The translations under genes were made by a program, and so were the position numbers. Positions 1 to 13,905 of a stretch of DNA of 64,000 bases are shown piece by piece. Positions within the stretch are counted from its first letter, which is position 1, and each line of letters opens with the position of its first letter. This DNA comes from Sindora glabra (Eukaryota; Streptophyta; Magnoliopsida; Fabales; Fabaceae), in contig CM035233.1 of the NCBI GenBank assembly GCA_020226215.1, positions 16,697,701-16,761,700 on the forward strand. Reading direction: 5' to 3'. The notes under the pieces were generated by a model. That model made no database searches and was not told the DNA's origin. It saw only the letters and a list, made by a program, of their open reading frames with translations.

Positions 1-1022
1 AATATGATCTTGATATAAAGTTACATAATCTGTTCATAATTATTTAGTAAATAAATAAGCAATTTACTATACTTAATAGGACAATGGTTATATTAATTAA
101 TATGATTTAGCCATATAATTAATGAGATTAATTACATACTTATAGAATTTAACTTTATACTTAATAGAATTTAACTAGATAATTATTGGATTTAATCACA
201 TACTTAGTAAGATGTATCTTGTATTTAATCCTATGTTTAATAAGATTTAACTCCATAATTAATAGCACTTTTTATGTAACCATAAAGATCATTATTTCTA
301 TCTAGTGTTTTAAAAAACCAACTGGTGCAACCACTAACTATTGTGTTATTTGATTTGAGTTGATCTAAAAAACCATTTAGTGATTGAACCATGAAAAATT
401 GAAAAATTAGTTAGATTTCAAAACATTGGCTAGTTACTTTTCCTTTTTTTGTTTCTTTTAGACTTCTTCTTTTGAGTAGGATTGACCTAATAAGCTTATA
501 TGTAAAAAAAACAAAGGAATTATTTAACACCTAATAACTAATAATTCGCTAATTTACTTTTATTTCTTTTTAGATTTTTTATTTATATAAACTATGAGTT
601 CATATATATAGTGTAAATTAGCTATTAGTTAATTTTTTAGTAAATTTATATAAATTTTTTATTTATGATGTCTTCCAATTTAACCATTGTTTTCAACTAA
701 TGAGACAAATTGAATCATGACCAAATGACTTTTTTTCCAATTTGTTATCCATTTCAAGTTCTAAAATATTGATTCTAAACATCTATATGAGCAATGTGGT
801 TCCAAATACCAATGTAATGCAATAGGTCAAGGATGCATACTATTGACAAGTTGATTCATTAATAATAGAACAATAAGAATAAAAGGTGAAGTAGTTTGTG
901 ATTTAATTTAGTATATAATTATGCTTACTTAACTTAAATGTAAAATTTCAAAGCGGGCATTATTGGATTATAAAAGTGGAGTTCAAACTCCATAATCCTT
1001 TTTTAGATTAGTATAGATAACC

Positions 1023-1059
1023 AATAATAATAATAATAATAAATAAAATAATAATAATA

Positions 1060-1091
<32 letters not shown>
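1023..1091. repeat. AAT trinucleotide microsatellite
   Basis: Imperfect run of AAT/ATA units, broken once by AAATAAAATAA near 1041-1050. Simple-sequence repeat with no other signal. Confidence 0.9.
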
Positions 1092-1168
1092 GTGTAAGAT
1101 GTAAAAATGTATGTGAGTACTTCAAAAAAAATAATGTGTAAAAAAATCTTTACATTTTCTTAATGAAA

Positions 1169-1290
1169 TGGTGATTGGTATTTATGCAATTTTAATCCTA
1201 TTTGTTACCATTGTTAAAAGAAAATTAATTTAATACTATTAAAATTGCACATTTCGGTAACAAGGATTAAATATCACTATTAGTATCACA
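1169..1290. repeat. Small imperfect foldback
   Basis: AATCCTATTTGTTACC near 1193-1209 pairs with GGTAACAAGGATT near 1256-1268. The outer bases (GGTATTTATGCA against ATATCACTA) extend the pairing loosely. It may be a decayed MITE; no convincing target duplication was found. Confidence 0.4.
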
Positions 1291-2289
1291 AATTGATTAA
1301 TTATATTTATTTCATTTATAAGTTAGTTTTTCATTTCTTGATAAAGAAATTTGTAAATCAACTAATGTATTATTCCTATATTAACTTAATTAATTAATAA
1401 TAATAATTTATTAATATCTTCCTAATTCATCTTTTTTTCCTCACTCCCTAATAAATTGATTCTCTAGTATTTTTCCATTTCTCTCAATCAAGTTTCATTG
1501 TCGCCACATCTCTCCATATATTCACATAATCATTTTGTTTTAACAACAATCAAATACTTATGCTTATCTTTCTCACCATTTCATCTCCATCTCATTCTCC
1601 CTTTATTCTGACGTCTCAACCTTTAATTTCTTATTGCTCAAATTATATTTATTTATTTTATTTTTCTAGAAATAGAAAAAGAGATTAAGATAGTTACTTT
1701 CTCAAGGAGAAGATTAAATGCAAGATTATTCATGGCTGATTTGCAAGCATTAGATTGTGGAATCAAATGTAGGGATGTACCTTTTAGAGGCGAGAAATTA
1801 GTTGAGGTTTAATTTATATTCATCGAATTGTGGATTAAAGGGCATCAATCTAGTTTTAGGCATCGATCTACCTTCAAAGCATATATTTGTATTTTAGAGC
1901 ATGTATTTGCATCTCTATTCATTATCAGGGTTTAAGGTTATTTCCACTTTTGAAGTTCAACTATGGAACTCAAAGCTTCATTCTTTTTTTTACCATGTAA
2001 AATATTAATTTTTAAAAATTAATTTATTTTTTTGTTTCTATTAGTCATATGTAAAGTTGAAGAATTTGTATTTCTCTATACTTCTTATTTAATTCACTTT
2101 TCTTTGTACAATCTAAACATAGCAATGATAGATTATGTTGCATTAAATGCAATTGATGAGGTCATAATGCCATTCTTTATCTCTATTAAATGTAATACAA
2201 ATACATGTAAATTTCAATGGCACCACAAATTTGGTGAAATAAGGATAAGGTGCCTTCCATAACGGCTAGTTTGTAGATGTTATTTATAT

Positions 2290-2545
2290 TATGCTCTATT
2301 CTTTAAATCTTTGCTATTACTTTACTTTCTTCTATCTGTATTCATTTCTTGTCTTTTCTCTCTATGTACCTTCTTTATCCTTCTTTTATGACTCTTGTCA
2401 TTTGTTCCTATCTCTATCTCTCTTTCCTTTTCTTACTCATTTATTTTTGTCTTCTTCATTTCCTCTCTTCCTCTTATCTTTTTCTCCATGCCTTGTCTCT
2501 TTCTTCTAATATTTCCTTCTTTTCTTTCTCCCTTGCTTTTCATGG
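2290..2545 (+). repeat. Pyrimidine-rich tract
   Basis: About 250 bases dominated by C and T on the plus strand, with only scattered purines. It is low-complexity sequence rather than a pure microsatellite. Confidence 0.65.
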
Positions 2546-2908
2546 AAGAGCTAGGAATTCTAGGTTATGATTAATTGTAATCAAATGAAATTTTATATTG
2601 ATGTATACTAATAAATTAAAATTATTTAAGGTAAATATAATCATTTTGGTAATTTAAATTTAGATACTATATTTTTTCCAAATTAAATATAAAATAATGA
2701 AACATTAAGCCATATAATAGAAGTTTATTTATAAAAGTTGTAACATATAAATCATTTAAACTTTCAAAAAAATTACAATAAAAATCTATAAAGTTGTAAA
2801 AATTTAATTAATTTAATAAAGTTCATATCTATGATTACTTTTTAGATATGTATAATATTTTACTTTGAAAATTTGGATAAAAAATTAAAGTAGATAGAAG
2901 TAAGTGGT

Positions 2909-2911
2909 AAT
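2909..2911. repeat. Target-site duplication, left (AAT)
   Basis: AAT immediately before the CACTA terminus at 2912, matching AAT at 15625-15627. Confidence 0.7.
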
Positions 2912-5900
2912 CGCTACTAGAAAAATGTAAATAAACATCGGGTATTAGTAAATTATATGTCAATTTTTTATTGATATTTTATCGAGTTTTTTTATAAATT
3001 AGTTTTAACATTAATTTTATAATCATTTAAAAATAATAATAACATCAGTTATTATAAAAAACAATCGAATTTTTAAGCAACATAAAAAATAACATTACAC
3101 ATTAGTTATTTGAAAACAATTGATGTTAAATGTCTAAAATACCAAGTTAGTTTCATTAAATAATCAATGTGGCATATTTTGTCACCTTAACCTTAACCAC
3201 TCAGCCTTATTCCTCCTTATTTCCTTGGATTTCTCCTTGTAAAACACTCTAAGCACAAGTAAAAACAATAACTCCTATGATACTATAAAATCCTAATTTA
3301 AATAATTTTAAATAATAAATTAAATAGCAAAATTTTGAAAATGGCAAAAAGTTATATCTAATACTGTTATCAAATATAGGTTTACTTCATTAAATCTATC
3401 TTAATATTCATCACTCAATATATGAACTTCACACTTTTTAAAAAAAATTCTTGAATCCAATACCTATAAATACAATGAGCATTAATTAAAATTTGGTGCA
3501 AACATTACACATTTCAAATAAATAAATAGTAGATAATACCATCGAATGCTAAATAAGATGAATGACATTAAATGTATTACTTGTACAAACTTATAAAAGT
3601 TACATCAAAATAATAGGTAATAAAATATGAATGATAATTAAAATAGAAATTAAATTATAATACAAATGTAAGAGCTAAAAAAATCCTTACATTTTATGGT
3701 CTATATTTCTTTTAGGGAGTGCTACACCTCATATATTTAATGAAGAGCTAACAAGCTTTATTTTTGCAAAATAATTGTAAGGTTGGAAAGTGAGCATAAA
3801 TAGAAAATTGAAGAAAATCATCTTAAGGTTGGGCAAGTGAGCTACGACCTTGCTAGATAAAAAATTATTTTAAGGTTTAAAAGAGTTTTGGGATAAAATT
3901 TGTAAAAGGCATCATACTTATTCTTATTATTTTCAACTTATGCTATACTTTACCCCTATTATTTTCAATTCACGCTTAAGGTGTACAAGTTTTTATGCCA
4001 ATTACTAAAAACCACTAACATGTTAAGGTAGCATAGATTAACCATGTTAGATATTAGACATCGATTAAGTTTTATAAAAATTATTGCCTATAAACCATTA
4101 TCAGTAATAGACAATGTTGTCCTATTAATAATTTTAATATCATTTATTAAATAAAAATTGATGTCATAATACTTTAATGTCAGTTTAAGAAAAATTGGTG
4201 TCTTTGGTTTGAGGAACTTTTTCCAAACACTTTAAAGCAATAATTTTTAGGGTTAAGTGTAAACTTCATAAGAATATCGATATCATTTAATGAAGTGATC
4301 AACTTTTTAATTTAACTTATTTTAAGTGAAATCAATTAGCATTTTATATACAATTAAACAGGTATAATAAGATAGATTGATTGTAAATGTAGAAATAAAT
4401 GAGAAAGAAGACAATCTATTTCAAAATTCTATTATGTAATTTTATTTATTTCCATATCATTACATTAACATATGCACCAAAAACATTATAATTTACAATC
4501 AATAATAAAATTTTTATTTACAATAAACATACACTTAAAAAGACAATACATTTGGAATTATCTTTTACTTATAGTTCCTTTTTTTTATATTGTTTGAGGA
4601 CTTTTAAGTTAGAAAGTATAGATTATTGTATTCAACATTATCATTTTTCAATAGCCTAAGGGCTATTGAAGTTCTAAATCCATTATAAGTCCATGTTGAA
4701 AATGCAAAACTTGGTTGTTATTTTTCTTTTAGTGACTTGTACCTATACTTTAGTAAAAAATGCAAGTAGTCTATAAAGCATTTTTGTACAATTATATATG
4801 CAATTTGTGAAACCTTGAGATATAGATGTAATATCTCTAAATGTATCTTTTGAGATGAAAGGTGAGATATTTTCATATTCAACCTAAACTCTTAATGAGA
4901 TAGATTTGCAAGAAGAATAAAATTTATAGTAAAATGCAAACCTTAGATGTTGGGTTAGAAAACTAACATCCTATGTTTAATAGTATTTTAACAAAATAGT
5001 CGTTACCATACATTAATGTATCAATGAAATACTTAATCAATGTGTAAAATTTTGACATAAACTATCATGATGATTGAAATAGTTTTAGATGGTGGTTATG
5101 TAAAAAATTGACATTTAAGTTTCATGGTTTTTTAATAAATTCCATAAATGCCATCCATTTAAAGGTTAGTTAAGTTGAAAATTGACATGTTAATGTTTTC
5201 ATTTCTTCATTAGAGATGTTCGGAATATCTTTATATGTTTATTATTTAAACAACTGATGTTATAAGTAATTTAAATGTCACTTAATTAAATTAACTAACA
5301 TCTTATTGTCGAATAAATTTTTAAATTAATTTATCTATGTATATGTATTGAAGTTATGAATTTAATGAGAAATTTATTTTTTAACTATTTTATACAAAAT
5401 TATTTTATTTTAATGACTTATTTTTGGTAAAATTTGTAATCCAAATGCTAATTATAAAAATTTAGCATAAAAGTTAATTGTCCATTAAATAATTTATAAT
5501 AAACAGTAAAAATAGACAAGTAAGGATAAACAATTCTACATATTTATACTAAGGTTTTAATTTCTTTCCAAATCATTACACATATATATATATATATGTA
5601 TGCATGTATTCTATAAAGAACATATATAAAAACTACATAAATTATCAATACATAAAAACTAAATGTTTGTATCAATACACAAAAACTACAATAAAATCAC
5701 TATGTATCAAAGTTATCATCCTTGATGCAATTCCTATTTATTACTTAATTTTATCTACTTTAATCACAAGAGTATGCATAGAAGAACTAAAGGTAGTTTA
5801 GTTTACACAAATATTGGTGATGAAAATAGAGGATCGCCAGATACATTTTCATTAGAAACTTTAAAATTCTCATCCTTATTTAAAGAAAGCTTAATTAGCT

Positions 5901-7565
5901 CTCACATTCGTATTGCATATTTAGAAATGCTACTAATCATGGCAGTGGCAATTTTGGTCATTCTTTGATATTACCTAAAATGAATGAAGTTCTTTATATG
6001 ATTAGTAGCATATCTAAATTTGCAACCAAAATATTAGAGAGTGATATGAAATTTTATAATAATTCTACAAATACTAATAATTCTTGTCAATACAATTAGA
6101 GATAAGGTGGAAATACTACTATAGAATTGCTACACAACATGGGCATTTTGATGTTTATATAAGTGAAAATTGTCACATATAATGATGCAAGTGATAATTT
6201 TGAAATTAAATGCAATTTACGGTTGTTGGTTCAAATAGAAAGTTGATGTTATAAAGCTATAATTTCTAATAGAAGATGAAGAATTATAATTATGAAAACC
6301 TAAGATAATGGTTATTATTTACAAGCAACATCTAATGTAACTTACACATCGGTTCACACTTAGCCGACATTCATATAATAATCTATTATAATTTAAACCT
6401 TATTTAATCTTTAATTTCATTATGAATATGTAAATACATTTAGTTTTGTTCTTGTTGTCATTTTTATCCTTTTTTGTATGATGCTATACATTGTATAGGA
6501 TTGTTTAAATTTTAGAGATTTATTATGTAAAATTATATTTAGAGTGCATCATATTCATTAAAAAAATTTAAGAAAACCATATCAATTATTTAGAAAAACC
6601 TTGGATATCAAAAATAAATTTATTTTTACTTTATCGCTTCAATTTTTAAATAACCATCGTTTAGAGGAATGCTAAACATTAAAGTAAAAAGTATGTGTGG
6701 AAGATTAGAGAATAATTTTATATAAAATTGAAACCTAAAGTTATATTAATAGCCATTTATTATTTTATTTGCAATATTATTTGAAATTATAAAGAATATT
6801 GTATTTTACATAATGGTTGTACAAATGAATTAACATTGAAATATTATCTATAGCTAATTAATGTTTGTATTTGTAATATTATCAAAAATTGTAAAGAATA
6901 TTTGTATTTTAGACATTAGTTATAACTAAAAATCAATGTCTAAAGGTATCTACAAGATGTTAATATGTGCATCTATGATGTTATTGAAAACCTTAAATGA
7001 ATTACCACATTAATTAAGTTAATAATCAACAAGTCCAAGTTATGTCAATAATTAGCTTATCTAAATCACACTATGACATTTATGAGGTTATACGAAATTA
7101 TGAATACTTACAATATCAATTGTTAAAATAACTAATGTCTAAAAAAATTCAGCATCATAGTTTTAATCACTAAATGTTTAGAATGTCGGTCACAATTTAA
7201 TAACTAACGTCTAATATTCTATAGATTTTTTTATAAATTAAGCTCATTATCTCCATTTCAATAGTTTTGGTGATACTTTTACCTTCATTATCTAATTTCA
7301 TTATTTAGGTTGAATTTAAAAATAGCTTTCTTTTTATCTTGTGAAACACATTTGGAGATCCTTTGATCTTGTTGAAGGACTTTCCTCTTCCAATATCTCA
7401 AGTTTTTCAAACGTGGCAATTCATAATAGTCACCTTAAAAAGCTTAAGATATTAGAAGGGGCAAAGCTTTTAACATTAATCAAAACATCTCTGAATGTTC
7501 TTCTAATATGGAAGGGGAAAGATCTTTGCCTTTGATCCACACTTTTAAATTGGTAATGGAGGTAA

Positions 7566-8012
7566 ATATTTTGCCTAGACTCTCCTCACACCTTGCCTCA
7601 ATTGTGAGATAAGATTCTCACTCCACATCTAATTAAATACCAAAGTTAGCTCTTCCATTTTTCTTGTTGTTACATTAGAAAGACAAATTAAAAAACTAGA
7701 CTCTTTTATACTTAATTATATTTTTTAGGGATGATCCTATCTCACAAATTAAGGAAAAGGGTGTCACCTCTAACTTAAAAGTGGTGTATTGTCTAGACCA
7801 TTCCCACACCCTACCTTAATCCATAAGGAGAAAATCTACTTCCACAATGTAATTAAGCATAGGAAATACAAGCTAACTTTTCATTTTTTTTAATTGTTAC
7901 AATGAGAAAAGAAATTGAAGAATTGGGCTCTCTTATGTTTAATTATACTATAGAAGGAAACTCTTTTCCCTGAGGATTAAGGTAAAGGAATCACCTGCAC
8001 TACTAACTCAGA
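7566..8012. repeat. Imperfect tandem duplication inside the CACTA element
   Basis: Two copies of a roughly 220-base unit, about 7566-7790 and 7795-8012. Shared landmarks in the same order are a CTCACACCTTGCCT / CCCACACCCTACCT block, a CTAATTAAATA / GTAATTAAGCATA block, an ACTCTTTTATACTTAATTATA / GCTCTCTTATGTTTAATTATA block and a GTGTCACCT / AATCACCTG block. Divergence is high, so the duplication is old. No coding potential was seen. Confidence 0.6.
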
Positions 8013-9219
8013 AGTAACTTTAAGCAATATGAAAAAGTATAGGAATCTAGTTAACTTGATTAATTAGCAGTGTAGATGGAATATTGTATTTGTCAATATC
8101 TTTGATGTAATGTCTTATAGAATATCAAATGGAAAGCCAATCATTTTTTTCCTTTGTTGATGTAATCATGTAATAATGTATATGTAAATTAATAAAATTG
8201 TATTTTTTCATAATTATTTATTATCACTTTTTTTATATTTCTTAATTTATTTTGTTTAAAATTTACATTTAATTTTTCATATCGATAACTTTATTTTATT
8301 AAGAATAAAACATACATGTCGTTTGTAAAATAAGTTAAAATTACCTTATATTTATTTAAAACATTTAACATAACATTTTTTAATTATTGTTTTTCATATA
8401 AGATTTCAAAGATTTTGATGTTTTACAATTAAAAAAAACCTTATCCATTTCTTTCTTCACATTGACATCTTTATATTATGATGCCTCTTTACTATAATAA
8501 CTACTATTTTAAACTATATTTCTCATATCAAGGCATTATTGTATTACAAAAGAACTATTAAATAACATTGGTTTATTTATTAAATTGACATTGTAATTAC
8601 ATTTTCTTTAATATAGCATGTCGATTATTATTTAGAACTAACATAAAGTATACTTAAGATGTTAATTGTTTCATAATTGACATGTTATATTTGATTATTA
8701 ACATTTTATGCATAATACATTAGATATATCACATCAATTTTAATATTAAACTAACACAAAATCTCTAATAACATATTTTTTCTTTTCAAATAATTCATAA
8801 AAATAAGGGTAGAAGTTGAAATAGATGTTAGTCTTTAACTCTAAGCTAAAGAGCAGAGTGTAGAGTTCTTCATTCTTACTTACAAGATTTGTTATGCCAT
8901 AAGGAGATATTCTTAGCATATTTTAACAAAGCTCATGTTTAAATTCTATTTTGTTCTCCAACTTGTTGGAGTCTTCTTCACTATATTAAAGTGTGTTTGT
9001 GAGGTTCATTTTTTTTCCAAACCTAAGGAAGAATATTTTAATGTTGTGGTTGTGTACCTTTACTTTTGTTTGATTTCTTTTTCTAAGGCTTTAGGTTGAG
9101 TGGTGTTGATGTATGTTTACTAACTTCATTAAAACTTTTATATTGTTCATATGTTTATGCATTTTTTGATATGTGGATATTTTTTATGTGTTTATTGCAT
9201 TTTTACTTTAGATTGGATA

Positions 9220-11780
9220 GTCACTGACCATGGACAGATATCTACTCAGCATATAAGTCCTGAATATGCTTGGAGGTTAACAAATTTATTAAATTTGCTA
9301 TAGGTAAAGAAATTGGTAATAAGCTTATTAAGTATCTTTGTGAGAAATGTGTTTATGTTAGGCTACTTAATCTAGCAAGGATAAGAGAGCTTCTAACATT
9401 CAATGACATTAACTAAAAGTATACACGATGAATATGGCATAAGGAAGGTGAGTTGTTTATTTTATCTCATGTTCATAAAGTTAAAAGAGTCCACAAAGAT
9501 AAAAATATCGATGTAAGAGTAGATAATCAATTAGAGGACATGATTCATGATGTTGAACATAAATTCATTAAGTATCCATATATCCTTTATAATTTGTTAA
9601 GGGATATGGTGAAGCCTTTGTATCTAGGTTACACTAAATTTACACAATTATCTACTATGCTGAGATTATTCAACTTAAGGGAGTGGTTTGAGTGACAAGG
9701 GTTTCATGACATTATTGTAATTACTAAAGAAATACTCCTAAAGGTAATAAGCAATCAGATCATACTTATGAGGCCAAGAAAGTTATATGCTTAATAGGTA
9801 TTGAGTAAAAGAAAAAATTTATGTTTGCCTTAATGATTTCATATTGTACCAAAAGATTCATGACATCAATAATTAAAAGGCTTTGGCTAAGATGTTATGA
9901 TATCTCTTTGATAATATTAAGTTTTGAATAAATATTTATCAATACAAAAGATGCTAAGAACTTAACACAACATATGGACTGGACACCACCTAGTGGCAAG
10001 CTTTCACATTTAGTTAATTCTCTTCAACCGTCAATAGTTGATACATTATTCCTCACATTTGGTTATAAACTAAGAAACTTTAAGCTTACACTATATACCA
10101 AAGGAATAAACCTTCATGATAATATAAGAAGCAAACATAGCAAATAGCCTACCATGATAGTGATTTACAATTTACTACATCATGTGTGTCATTATTGATT
10201 TCAAGGCCAAAATAACTAGGAAATGACATAGAAGTTTTCTTAGCACCATTTATTAAAGGCTTGAAAATAATATGGGAAAAAGGTGCCTCAGTCTTTGATG
10301 CATACCATCAAAAGTTTTTCATTTTACATGCTGTACTCTTTTGTACAATTACTAACTTCCCAACATATAGTAACTTACTTAGTACTTGTTCTTCCTAACT
10401 AAACCATTAAAAAAAGTGTTATATCTTGGTCACCAAAGATTTTGCGCCATGGACATCAATATCATAGGCTAAGGAAAGTTTTGAAAGGGTCACTGGAAAA
10501 AGCATTATATCTAACTCCCTTAATTGGAGATCAAGTTTATGAGTGGGTATAATTGAATATTTAGAAGTATTACTTATTTTATTATTCATAACTAACTAAT
10601 GTTTTAGATTTATTAATTAGGTGTTATTTTGTATTTTAGGCTTATGAACGGGTTAAAAATGCTAATATTATTTTGGTAAATCCTAAAAGCTCATAAGTGG
10701 GAAGATCTTATGGAAGAAAAGGTTTATATTCCTTAATCTTCTATATTAGAAAAAATTGCTTATGAAACATAACATTAATGTCATGCATATGGAGAAAAAT
10801 ATTTATGATAGTCTTGTTGGAATATTGTTGAACCTACCGAGGAAAAGTAAGGATGGAGATAAAATCATGTTGGATTTGGTTGGAATATCCATTCAAAAAG
10901 AACTAGCACCAAGAAGAAAAGGTCAATATATGTATCCTTTGTTAATTTGCACTCTATCTAGAAAAGAGAAGACAAGTTTCTATGAGTATTACTTGGTGTT
11001 AAGGTGTCATAAGAATATTCTTCAAATATTAAGAGCCATATCTCAATGAAAAACTTGAAACTAGTTGACTTAAAGTCTAATAAATGCCATGCTTTAATAT
11101 AGCAATTGTTATCGATGGCTATTCAATCAATATTTCCTAAACATGTTAATGTTCTATCACTAGAGTTTGCTTTATCTTCAATGTAATATTTAGAAGGTTT
11201 ATTAACCTTGACAAGTTAGACAATTTGCAAAGACAAGTTATGATTATACTATTTCAACTTGAGATATATTTTTCACCTTTATTCTTTGATATCATGATTC
11301 ATCTAATTGTCCATTTGATAAGAGAGATAAAATTATGTATATCGGTTTTCCTTGTGGTAAATTAATCATTTAGCAACATATGAAAATATTAAAAAAGTAT
11401 ATGAGGAAATGACATTATTTGAAATGATGCATTGTTGAGAGGCTATACTACTAAGGATATGGTTAAATTATACAATGATTGCCTATCAAATATAGATACT
11501 ATTGGACTTCTAAAGTCTCATTACAAGGGAAGAATTATAAGTAAAGGCACGTTGGGTACTTCAGTGGTGGGTATAAGCCATGAAATATATATGTAGACCC
11601 ATCTTTACATCCTACATAATAGTGATGAAGTTCAACCTTATGTTGATAAATATATGATTGTTATAAAGGGACAACATCATGAAAGGAATCATCAATGGAT
11701 CCAACTAAAACATAATCAATAATTCCTTGGTTGGTTCTAGTACTAAGTTTGTTATTGGATAGCACAAAGATTGGATGTTA
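9220..11780 (+). pseudogene. TNP2-type CACTA transposase, degenerate
   Basis: Remnants of the plant TNP2 transposase family appear in the correct order through many stops and frameshifts. The N-terminal transposase-associated region lies at 9220-9460 (a degraded zinc-binding segment, then an IWHKE-like end). At 9453-9695 a frame reads DMIHDVEHKF, then KPLYLGYTKFTQLSTMLRL. Near 9975 the conserved QHMDWTPPSGKLSH block is readable. At 10756-11049 a frame reads NVMHMEKNIYDSLVGILLN and then ELAPRRKGQYMYP. Beyond 11049 come further pieces, including LEIYFSPLFFDIMIHLIVH near 11250 and SHYKGRIISKGTLG near 11520. The intact family cuts and pastes CACTA elements in the nucleus. This copy is dead. The sequence breaks off at a solo LTR at 11787 and the following domain resumes at 13380. 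Confidence 0.85.
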
Positions 11781-11786
11781 TTTTTA

Positions 11787-13373
11787 TGTGCAAAAAATTG
11801 ACTATATTATTTTTCTCATATTTTATGCCTTTTAGCTTGTTACTATATTTAATTTCATAGAATTGACCTTATTATGTGATTAGTTATTAGTTTTGCAATG
11901 TTTTTAAATTATCTAGTTAGTACTAGATTTTCATATTATTTTAAGGTTTTAGCTATAATTTGAGTTTTGGATATCAAAATTGACTAATCTTTATATTATT
12001 GAAAATCTTAGAAAAAAGCTTTAAAACTTTCATGTTTGGCTAAAGCCTAATTTAGATATTTGGAAGGTAAAAAATGGTTATGAAGTTGATGCTCTATTTG
12101 TATCCGAACTAAAACCAATCTCAATTTTTGGACCATATTTAGAGCTTTAAATATCCAATCAAGGTAAAAACTAAAGCCTATAATTTCCTAAGACCTAGCT
12201 CAATAAGTTTGATGTTTAAAGTTTATGAAACTATGCTATTCGGATGGTCAACCATAAGTTGGAATTTAAGTGATGAAAATTACTATAGTAAAATATTGTC
12301 AATAGATTAAATTGTAAATTAGGTTATGATCTTCTAAAATCAGTAAGGCTCTATTTCTTATAATCCCAAGAGACACATTAACTTGGAGCATTAGGTTTTG
12401 TAGCTTAGGAAATTACATTTAATGGTTTATACCTCTCAAGGCAAGAATACACATTCTACATAACTTTCTCTTCTTCTCTAAGTTTTTTTTTTTTAATTTG
12501 TGGAGGGCTAAATTTCATATTGTTTTAAGGCATTGAGGCTCAACTTAGTTTGAATTATGATATCTTGATTTGTAATGTTAATTATTGTTTATTGATTTTT
12601 CTTTTTCTCTAATTCTCCTCTTTATTTTTCTAGATTTGCATGAATTAGATACAAATTTGATACAATCTATCTTCATTTATATGATTTATGATTTTTATTT
12701 GGTTTTATGTTGAATTTTGGTTAGTTAATTATCATTTTTTATGTAAGAATAGAGGATTGAATGATTAAATTAGAGGTTTTCAATTTAGTCCTTCAATTCA
12801 ACTAAATTTTACATCCAAATTAATTTAAATATAGCTTTAGGGATTATGGCATTTATTTAATTGTACTAATATAAATTTGTTAAATCTTAGATATGATCTA
12901 GCATGAAATTTATGAATCATTGCAAAGGTTCTAAATGATTTTAGGTTAAGAAATTAATTATAATTATCAAATTTGAATTAATTTATGATTAATCTACTAA
13001 GTAGTTCTTAATTTCCTTACATCAGTTAAACTTCTCTGTTATCTTTCCATGTTAATTTTGTTTTTAATCTTATATTCTATTTAATTTCAAGCAAAACCCT
13101 CCAATTTAGTTATATTTAGTTATTGCATTTTACATGCATACTATTTGCATAATTATTCCAATTGTACATTATTAATTTTTATAATTGCTTGCATTTATTT
13201 CTCCTATTTTGATTACATAAAAGGGCTCAAATAATTTTGTAGACATAGTTAGTAAATCAATGTAATAGGATTTATTAGGTGGATCACTACAAGTACAACC
13301 CAATTTGTTGCCTTAAACTACAAGTTTCATCAAATCAGTAATTTTTAATTTTGATTGGCTTTAATTGCTATCA
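11787..13373 (+). mobile_element. Solo Gypsy LTR inserted in the CACTA element
   Basis: About 1.59 kb starting TGTGCAAAA and ending GCTATCA, with CACTA transposase sequence on both sides. It aligns along its whole length with the LTR at 58181-59745: both carry CTTTATATTATTGAAAA, GCTTTAAAACTTT, a GAATTAGAT stretch and an AATTTTTAATTTTGATT block near the end. The partner is followed by a primer binding site and gag, so this copy is an LTR whose internal region was lost, presumably by LTR-LTR recombination. A clear 5-bp target duplication was not seen (TTTTA before, GTTTT after), so the ends may be a few bases off. Confidence 0.75.
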
Positions 13374-13379
13374 GTTTTC

Positions 13380-13905
13380 AAGCCTATTAGATGGTTAGCA
13401 CAAAGGCCACATGTAGAGGTTATATCTTATCATGGATATGATATCAACAAGTATTCTTTTTATACAAAAGATCAATATGATATAAGCACTATGCATAATA
13501 GTAGAGTTACTTTGTTAACTCAGGTTATGCATATGAGTAGTTATAAAAATAGGAACCCTATTTGTTAATATGTCATATTACAAGGTTATTAAAGACATTT
13601 GGGAGCTTGACTACATTATATTCAGGGTGCTTATGTTCTAATGTAAATAAGTTAAGAATAAGAATGACATTTAGGTTAATGAATTAGGATTCACATTAGT
13701 GGATCTTAATAAGAAGAGTTATAATAGGGAGTCATTCATAATGACATCCAATCAAAATAAGTTTTCTATGTCATATACCCATTTGATTATAAACATATTA
13801 CAACTTTACTAGGGAAAAGACAAATTATTGATATTGAGGAGACTTGTCCTTTCTTTATAGGAATACCTTTGGTGAGGAACAAAAGTGATATGGGGGAATT
13901 TTACA
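13380..13905 (+). pseudogene. CACTA element DUF4216-like remnant
   Basis: The frame at 13365-13568 reads PIRWLAQRPHVEVISYHGYD, then NKYSFYTKDQYDISTMHNSR. This matches the DUF4216-type region found C-terminal to the transposase in plant CACTA elements. Degraded continuation follows in shifting frames: a DYI block near 13610 and TLLGKRQIIDIEETCPFF near 13803-13860. Its function in the family is not established. Numerous stops and frame changes after 13568 make it a pseudogene. It is the continuation of the element interrupted at 11787. Confidence 0.75.

Larger units (their letters stand above)
1..2908. other. AT-rich intergenic DNA, no gene recognised
   Basis: No open frame here resembles a protein I know. 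The stretch holds an AAT microsatellite (1023-1091), a small imperfect foldback (about 1169-1290) and a pyrimidine-rich tract on the plus strand (about 2290-2545). That tract produces two overlapping Leu/Ser/Phe-rich open frames which I regard as composition artefacts. The last 250 bases resemble sequence just after 15625, on the far side of the CACTA element, and form the insertion target of that element. Confidence 0.6.

Noticed and set aside
2291..2570. Two overlapping Leu/Phe/Ser-rich open frames resembling membrane segments
   Set aside because: Product of a pyrimidine-rich low-complexity tract; both frames look alike, which points to composition rather than coding.
5604..5968. Two overlapping plus-strand frames of about 65 codons
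   Set aside because: They lie within CACTA subterminal sequence; no family resemblance and no support beyond length.
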